Source of the DNA: an uncultured Clostridium sp.
GTDB taxonomy: Bacteria; Bacillota; Clostridia; Lachnospirales; Lachnospiraceae
Assembly: GCA_900549235.1 (NCBI GenBank)
Contig: URNT01000005.1
Location: forward strand, 1 to 64,000
DNA length: 64,000 nt
Reading direction: 5' to 3'
Numbering within the stretch: the stretch's first letter is position 1; every line of letters begins with the position of its first letter. The notes beneath the pieces are model-generated. The model was not told the DNA's origin. It saw only the letters and a list, made by a program, of their open reading frames with translations, and did no database searches. Both the position numbers and the translations under genes were made by a program. Positions 59,082 to 64,000 of this stretch are shown one piece after another.

Positions 59082-59827
59082 TCTCTCACCGCCCTTTCAT
59101 AAACTTTTACCCGGTATGTTCCCATCTGATCTGCCTTTTCGATCTTTCTGTATTCCTCCGGGCTTACGGGTACAAACCGCACCCATTCTCCCGGATGGAC
59201 GAGAAATGGATCCGCCCGGCTGTAGTCACAGATGGTAAGAGGGGTACGCCCTATGATGTTCCAGCCGCAGGGCTGTTCAAAGGGAATCAGATTGGAAAGG
59301 TTTTCCTGCACTACAACGGAACGGGCCTCAATATGTACTCTGGGTGTTTCCCTTCTCTTAAAGTGAAATGGTTCCTCCATCCTTGCCATATAGGCATGGC
59401 CAGGCGCGAACCCCAGCATATAGGCATAATACTCATGGGAAGAATGGATACGGATCAGCTCCTCTGTAGAAATATGCTCAAGGGCGGCACATTCCTCCAG
59501 ATCCGGCCCGAACTCCCCGCCATAGCAGATGGGCAGTTCCTTTACAATAGCTTTTTTTGCCTCGGCACCTTGAATAACCGCCTGCTTCTCCACTTCCCTC
59601 AGCCGTATCTTAAGCTCCCGCTCCAGCTCCTCATAAAGGATCACCTCCGGGCGGTAATGGAGCATCAGAGACGCGTAGGTAGGCACCATCTCCGTCACGC
59701 CGTCTATGGGGCGTTTCTCCAGCTCATCATATAAAAGCCGCACCAGCCGGTTCACCTTAATGCTGATCTCATCTCCCAGCTGAACCGACAGGGCACATTC
59801 TCCCGCGATCAAAAATTTTACATTCAC
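59072..59827 (-). CDS. pxpB: 5-oxoprolinase subunit B (AHS1 family)
   Basis: Subunit of 251 aa of the 5-oxoprolinase complex. The AHS1 signatures are FLIAGECALSVQLGDEIS, LPICYGGEFGPDLEE, LGFAPGHAYM and PCGWNIIGRTPLTICDY. The start is taken as a GTG at 59827, 8 nt from GGAG; the ATG at 59833 is only 2 nt from it. First gene of the pxpB-pxpC-dehydrogenase-pxpA-symporter operon. A -10-like TATACT lies about 30 nt upstream, with no clear -35, which fits control by the LysR gene just upstream. Confidence 0.93.
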   Translation of the reverse strand: MNVKFLIAGECALSVQLGDEISIKVNRLVRLLYDELEKRPIDGVTEMVPTYASLMLHYRPEVILYEELERELKIRLREVEKQAVIQGAEAKKAIVKELPICYGGEFGPDLEECAALEHISTEELIRIHSSHEYYAYMLGFAPGHAYMARMEEPFHFKRRETPRVHIEARSVVVQENLSNLIPFEQPCGWNIIGRTPLTICDYSRADPFLVHPGEWVRFVPVSPEEYRKIEKADQMGTYRVKVYERAVREWE

Positions 59828-59921
59828 AGCCATCTCTCCTCAGTCTCTTAACTGATCTTAGTATAGCACGTTATAACTATTTAAAAAAATAAATTATTTG
59901 TCTATAATATATTAACTTTTT

Positions 59922-60827
59922 CTATATTGCTCCCCAGTTTTTTGTACGCAGGTATTCCATCATCTTCTCCTCAAAAAGCTGTACCGCCTTCTGGGTGGCT
60001 TCGTTAGGATATTTGTGGCGGATCTTGTAGGTGATCCGCTCCGGAGGCTGGGTGGGGTTAGCGATGGCGCTGACATGGACGTTTCTTAGGCTCTGGATCC
60101 GTTCCGCCACAGAGGCCGGGGCGATGATCCAGCGGCGGGCATCTGAGATCAGCTGAAGCAGCAGCTCAAAGGTATCCACCTGGATACAGGGCCGCATCCC
60201 CTTTCCCACCCACTGGTCATGCCAGATCTGATAATTAGCCTCCCAGCTGACAAAGATCTCCTCCCTGGGATCTAACTCATCCGTATGGAGCTTCTCTTTT
60301 TTCAGCGCCGTATCCCCCGACTGGAGGATGTACATTTTCTCCCGTAAAATGGGCTCTGCCACAATATTTTTGAAATGGAGATGGTGGTATACAAAGCCCA
60401 TATCGATCTCATGGTTTTCCAGAAGCCCGTAGATCTCATAGGAGTAGTGGGTGGTGATCTTCATGCTCATATTAAACTCCGGTGTATTTAAGAGCTGGCG
60501 GTAAAGCTCAAATAAAATGACGGAATTCATGGTATCTGTACAGCCGATGCTTAAATACAGCTGCTCCCTGCCATGCTGCAGCTGCTGCATCTCCTGCCAC
60601 AGGGACAGCCACCGCTGTGCAATGGGCACAAATTCCTCCCCCTGGGCCGTAAGCTCGATCTGCTTATAGCCCTTTTTTCTGGTAAGCAGCTTTACATTCA
60701 GCTCCTCCTCCAGGCATTTTAAGCGGTGGCTGACGGTGGGCTGGGATAAAAACAGATTTTCCGCCGTTTTGGTAATATTCTTGGTTTTCACGATCATCAG
60801 AAAGGTTTCGATCTCCGCCTGTTTCAT
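59922..60827 (-). CDS. LysR-family transcriptional regulator
   Basis: Regulator of 301 aa. The HTH is KTKNITKTAENLFLSQPTVSHRLKCLEEELNVKLLTRKKG (about 13-52), with the effector domain from about 88 (LYLSIGCTDTMNSVILFEL). The start at 60827 follows GGAGGAAATGAC; the ORF is open to 60890. It lies upstream of the pxp operon in the same direction and diverges from the aminotransferase gene at 60956. It could control either or both. Confidence 0.93.
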   Translation of the reverse strand: MKQAEIETFLMIVKTKNITKTAENLFLSQPTVSHRLKCLEEELNVKLLTRKKGYKQIELTAQGEEFVPIAQRWLSLWQEMQQLQHGREQLYLSIGCTDTMNSVILFELYRQLLNTPEFNMSMKITTHYSYEIYGLLENHEIDMGFVYHHLHFKNIVAEPILREKMYILQSGDTALKKEKLHTDELDPREEIFVSWEANYQIWHDQWVGKGMRPCIQVDTFELLLQLISDARRWIIAPASVAERIQSLRNVHVSAIANPTQPPERITYKIRHKYPNEATQKAVQLFEEKMMEYLRTKNWGAI

Positions 60828-60955
60828 GTCATTTCCTCCAAATATAAATTTTTTTAATATTATACAATGAAAATATTCATTTCTCAACATCTGGATCTGG
60901 TGCTATGATAGGGCTGAAACAAACAGGTCAGAAATAACCGGGAGGAATCGATAAG

Positions 60956-62248
60956 ATGGAAGCATTTGCACATGGAGAATTATTCTCAGAAGAATTTCAA
61001 AAAAGCCTGAAGGAACAGTTTTATTACGCCGATGAGGACCCACAGTACGGCCCCCGCCTTTTCTTTGAAAATTCCGGCGGCTCTCTCCGCTTAAAGGCAG
61101 CGGTAGAGGCAAAATGCGCCGTTGAGCAGTTTCCTGACTGCCCAGAGCGCATCCATGACCGGGCCATGGTCTTAAAGGAAATGGTAGCCGGCGGCACAGA
61201 GGACATTTTAAAAATCGTTTTCGGCGCTAAAAGCGGCGCCCTGCTGACGGAGCTGACTGCCTCACAGGCCATGTTCCATATGGTAGGAGCCATTATGGAA
61301 CATGTAAAAACAGGCACCAACGCCGTAACATCTTCTCTGGAGCACCCCTCTGCCCATGACGCAGTGGAGTATTACTGCAAAAAAACAGGGAGGGAATTCA
61401 GAGTCGTTCCGGCTAACCAGACAACCGGCGGCATTGACACAGAAGAAGTGCTGAAATATGTGGATAAGGATACGGTGCTTTTAAGCATTATGTCCGCCTC
61501 CAACATTTCCGGAAATATAATGGATATAAAGGAGATCGCGGCGCGGGCCAGGAAGATCAATCCGGATATTTATATTATCTCCGATGCCGTGCAGCACGCC
61601 CCTCACGCCGTCATGGACGTGGAGGAGCTGGGAGTGGACGGCATGAACTTCGCCCCTTATAAATTCTTCGGCATCCGGGGCTGCGGCTTTGCCTATGTAT
61701 CCGACCGGGTGGCTTCCATGCCCCATCACAAGCTGACAGCCAAGGATCCCACCGAGTGGTCTCTGGGCACCCCTACTCCTGCCAACTTTCAGGCAATGAG
61801 GGCTGTGATCCGCTATGTCTGCTCCATCGGAGCACATTTTATCCAGAGCAGTGACCCCCGCACCCTGTTTACAGAGGGAATGGAACGGATCCATATGCAC
61901 GAGCGGGCTCTGCTGTACCGGCTTTTAGAGGGCACCGAAGCGCAGCCGGGCCTGCGGCATATTCCGGGAGTCAGGGTCTATGTGGATACAGAGGATCTGA
62001 CTGCCAAGGACCTGATTGTCGCCATGGGTATCCAGGGAATGGATTTTACAGAAACTGTAAAAGAGTATCAGAGATGGGGAGTTACTGTATATGAGCGGAT
62101 TAATACCAGCATTTATTCCAAGCGGATCGTAGAGGCCCTGGGCATCGATGGTGCTATCCGCGTATCGCCGCTCCACTGCCACGGCACCGATGATATTGAC
62201 CGTTTTTTAAAAATTACACAGGAAATAGCTGTTAAATCTCCAAAATAA
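60956..62248 (+). CDS. Class V aminotransferase-fold PLP enzyme (NifS/CsdA-like)
   Basis: PLP-dependent enzyme of 430 aa. The fold-type I landmarks of class V are RLFFENSGGSLRLKAA at the N terminus, AVTSSLEHPSAHDAVEYY, ISDAVQHAPHAVMDVEELGVD with the PLP-binding Asp, and the Schiff-base Lys in NFAPYKFFGIRGCGFAYVS. It lacks an obvious mobile Cys loop of cysteine desulfurases, so a transaminase or lyase role is equally possible. GGGAGGAATCG precedes the start. A weak promoter (TTCTCA-17 bp-TATGAT) is present upstream. It is followed by the exporter genes and diverges from a LysR gene. Confidence 0.85.
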   Translation: MEAFAHGELFSEEFQKSLKEQFYYADEDPQYGPRLFFENSGGSLRLKAAVEAKCAVEQFPDCPERIHDRAMVLKEMVAGGTEDILKIVFGAKSGALLTELTASQAMFHMVGAIMEHVKTGTNAVTSSLEHPSAHDAVEYYCKKTGREFRVVPANQTTGGIDTEEVLKYVDKDTVLLSIMSASNISGNIMDIKEIAARARKINPDIYIISDAVQHAPHAVMDVEELGVDGMNFAPYKFFGIRGCGFAYVSDRVASMPHHKLTAKDPTEWSLGTPTPANFQAMRAVIRYVCSIGAHFIQSSDPRTLFTEGMERIHMHERALLYRLLEGTEAQPGLRHIPGVRVYVDTEDLTAKDLIVAMGIQGMDFTETVKEYQRWGVTVYERINTSIYSKRIVEALGIDGAIRVSPLHCHGTDDIDRFLKITQEIAVKSPK

Positions 62249-62288
62249 TGCTATACTGTCCCTGACAGAATAGATCCGAGGTAACAGT

Positions 62289-63083
62289 ATGACACACCAG
62301 GGAAATCCGCAGGCTCCAGATCCCATCACACCCTATCTGGACCTGTTTATGGAAATTGGAAAAGAAATGTTAGAGGCAGGGGCGGAGATCCACCGGGTAG
62401 AGGACACGATCTTCCGTCTCTGCCATGCCTACGAAATGGAGGGAACGGAGATTTTTGCCATCCGTTCCCTGATTTTAGTCAGTGTAAAGGACGAGGCCGG
62501 ACAGGTTTATACCCATTCAAGGAGGATCTACAACCTGGGAATCCACATGGGCCGGCTGGAGGATCTAAATGACCTCTCCCGCCATCTCTGCGCCAAAAAA
62601 CCGGAGCCGGAGGAGATCCGCCGCCTTCTTGATCAGTGCTGCAGCCGCCGGTATGTCTCATCCTGGGAGATGATGGCCGGCTACGCCCTGGCCGCCTCCT
62701 CCTTTGCCTGCTTTTTCGGCGGCGGATTAAGGGACGGAATTGCCGCCGGCTGTCTGGGGCTGATCCTTTATGCCATGGATCAGAAGCTCCAGAAGGCCAA
62801 CCAGCGGCTTCTTTACACCGTAGCCGCCTCCATGGTTCTTGGCTTCTGCGCCAGGCTGTGGAACCTCTTTGGAGATATGGCGGGGCTTGGTTTTATGACA
62901 GATAAGATTATGATCGGCACCATTATGCTGCTGATTCCCGGTATGGCCTTTATGAACTCCATCCGGGATATGCTGAACAACAATGCCATCAACGGCCTGT
63001 TCAGCTGCCTGGACGCCGTTTTGACCGCCGCGGCCATCGCGGCCGGCTTTGCCATACCGATGATGATCATGGGAGGTATCTGA
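62289..63083 (+). CDS. Threonine/serine exporter family protein, ThrE N-terminal domain
   Basis: Membrane protein of 264 aa. The N-terminal cytoplasmic part has MEIGKEMLEAGAEIHRVEDTIFRLCHAYE, the ThrE/DUF1212 signature, and about five hydrophobic segments follow (from about 125). The family exports threonine and serine; in many Firmicutes it is split into two genes, as here with the gene at 63086. GAGGTAACAG precedes the start. It lies 40 bp after the aminotransferase gene. Confidence 0.88.
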   Translation: MTHQGNPQAPDPITPYLDLFMEIGKEMLEAGAEIHRVEDTIFRLCHAYEMEGTEIFAIRSLILVSVKDEAGQVYTHSRRIYNLGIHMGRLEDLNDLSRHLCAKKPEPEEIRRLLDQCCSRRYVSSWEMMAGYALAASSFACFFGGGLRDGIAAGCLGLILYAMDQKLQKANQRLLYTVAASMVLGFCARLWNLFGDMAGLGFMTDKIMIGTIMLLIPGMAFMNSIRDMLNNNAINGLFSCLDAVLTAAAIAAGFAIPMMIMGGI

Positions 63084-63085
63084 CT

Positions 63086-63529
63086 GTGAAGGAGCTTTTA
63101 TTTCAGACCATAGCCGCGGCCCTGGGTTCCCTGGCCTTTGGCATCGTGTACCGTGAAAAGGCCATACGGCTTCCTGTAGTAGCGGCAGGAGGCGGCATCT
63201 CCTGGTTTTTATACCGCGTCTTTTTTTATCTGTCCGGAAGCATCTTTTTAAGCAATATGGCGGCGGCTGTTTTTGCCACCGCGTTTTCCGATGTCTGCGC
63301 CAGAAGGCTGAAAGCACCGGTGATCATCTTCCTTCTGCCCTGCCTGATCCCCATGGTTCCGGGAGGCGGGCTGTATTACACCCTGAGCTTTACCCTCTTA
63401 AAGGAGCTGGGACAGGCATTTTCCTATCTGGAAAGCACCATGGCGGCGGCCTTCGGCATTGCTGCGGGAGTAGTGGTGGTATCTGTTTATCCTAAAACCA
63501 GGAGAAGGGCCATTTTAAAGCGTCCCTGA
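63086..63529 (+). CDS. Threonine/serine exporter family protein, ThrE C-terminal-type (DUF3815)
   Basis: Small membrane protein of 147 aa with about four helices. LFQTIAAALGSLAFGIVYR, PVIIFLLPCLIPMVPGGGLYY and the surrounding pattern match the second half of ThrE-type exporters. The start is a GTG at 63086, just 2 nt after the stop of the first half, using the GGGAGG within that gene, so the two are translationally coupled and probably form one transporter. Confidence 0.88.
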   Translation: MKELLFQTIAAALGSLAFGIVYREKAIRLPVVAAGGGISWFLYRVFFYLSGSIFLSNMAAAVFATAFSDVCARRLKAPVIIFLLPCLIPMVPGGGLYYTLSFTLLKELGQAFSYLESTMAAAFGIAAGVVVVSVYPKTRRRAILKRP

Positions 63530-63563
63530 AACTGCACCCTTCCCATGGCTTTCATGACCTATT

Positions 63564-64000
63564 TCAATGTGGTATTTTCCCATATGCAATCAATGCTTCT
63601 CCTGCCCTCACTCCCAGAGCTGTAGTATGGTATAGGACAACTCCATCAAATTCCGCCAGAAGCTCCGTCCTTTTCCCCTCCGGCCAGGCTTCAAACACCC
63701 CTAATTTCTCCTTGCGGCATACTTTTTTCCCAGCTGTGGTACAAGGGTACCAGAATCCATCGGAGGCTGCCTCCTCATAAACCGCTTCTTTTATATCTGT
63801 CTGAGGAATTTCTTTATAAGAAGCTTCTTTTATCCCAAGAAATGCCATGATACGAAGCATATCATTCATGCAGGCCTCTACCTCAGTTTCTGACCACAGA
63901 CCGCCTGCGCCCCGTTCAAGCAGAAGAGACGGAATCTGTTTCTGTACAGCCCAGCTGTACAGTCCGTTTTTAGCCTGAGAGCTTACCCGGTAAGATACCG
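63564..64000 (-). CDS. M14/AstE-AspA-family deacylase, C-terminal part (cut by window edge)
   Basis: The frame is open from the window edge at 64000 to the stop at 63564, about 145 codons, so the gene continues outside. The visible part reads AKNGLYSWAVQKQIPSLLLE, then RGAGGLWSETEVEACMNDML and a C-terminal beta domain with VRAGEALIAYGKI. This matches the end of the succinylglutamate desuccinylase/aspartoacylase (M14) family, where the LLELG-G motif supplies the catalytic Glu (here LLLERGAGG). An internal ATG at 63869 is not the real start. It converges on the exporter genes; no terminator was seen in the 34-bp gap. Confidence 0.8.
   Translation of the reverse strand, partial: VSYRVSSQAKNGLYSWAVQKQIPSLLLERGAGGLWSETEVEACMNDMLRIMAFLGIKEASYKEIPQTDIKEAVYEEAASDGFWYPCTTAGKKVCRKEKLGVFEAWPEGKRTELLAEFDGVVLYHTTALGVRAGEALIAYGKIPH

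Overview
The window reads as chromosomal DNA of an anaerobic Firmicute of the class Clostridia, most likely family Lachnospiraceae (Clostridium cluster XIVa; Hungatella/Enterocloster-like is a guess). The 16S rRNA 5' end, Firmicute-type ribosome binding sites, the rimP-nusA-ylxR-ylxQ-infB-rbfA-nrnA-truB-ribF order, YesM/YesN regulators, DUF1292 and DUF3795 proteins and ATPase-less sugar ABC operons all fit. Base composition is close to even by eye. No insertion sequence, prophage, tRNA or CRISPR array was seen. Almost every gene is on the minus strand; only three divergent LysR genes and the block 60956-63529 are on plus.

Region by region. 1-392: 5' end of a 16S gene (minus) with two tandem rrn promoters. 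393-2700: OmpR/PhoP-type response regulator and histidine kinase. 2726-5932: SLC13/ArsB-type permease and B3-like metallo-hydrolase, divergent from a LysR gene. 5999-10813: DUF1292 protein, a gltX-uvrD/pcrA-cobO operon, and a DUF3795 protein. 10890-21783: pnp, rpsO and the nusA-infB translation/RNA operon. 22027-23166: nagA. 23298-33455: a LacI-GH3-ABC-beta-glucuronidase-FGGY kinase-HAD operon. 33801-38498: a ulaG/DeoR/ulaE/unknown/araD(ulaF)-type cluster. 38763-43859: cysteine desulfidase-family gene and leuCD with LysR regulators. 43958-53903: YesMN, sugar ABC transporter, heparinase II/III and GH88 locus, preceded by an SseB-like gene. 55015-60827: pxpB-pxpC-D-2-hydroxyacid dehydrogenase-pxpA-symporter operon with a LysR gene. 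60956-63529: class V aminotransferase and a two-gene ThrE-type exporter. 63564-64000: C-terminal part of an M14/AstE-like deacylase, cut by the window edge.

How the genes may work together. The carbohydrate genes point to host glycan use. Glycosaminoglycan oligosaccharides would enter through an ABC importer, be cut inside the cell by a signal-less heparinase II/III-like lyase and the GH88 unsaturated uronyl hydrolase, while the second operon supplies a beta-glucuronidase with the diagnostic Asn-x-Lys motif and a NagZ-type GH3 enzyme. NagA could process GlcNAc-6-phosphate. Both ABC operons lack an ATPase gene and both carry an intrinsic hairpin just after the solute-binding-protein gene. The ula-like cluster lacks UlaD and a PTS and contains an unrecognised cytoplasmic beta-propeller-like protein. 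This is the least explained part of the window.

Functions are assigned from motifs, length and gene context only; no database search was run.
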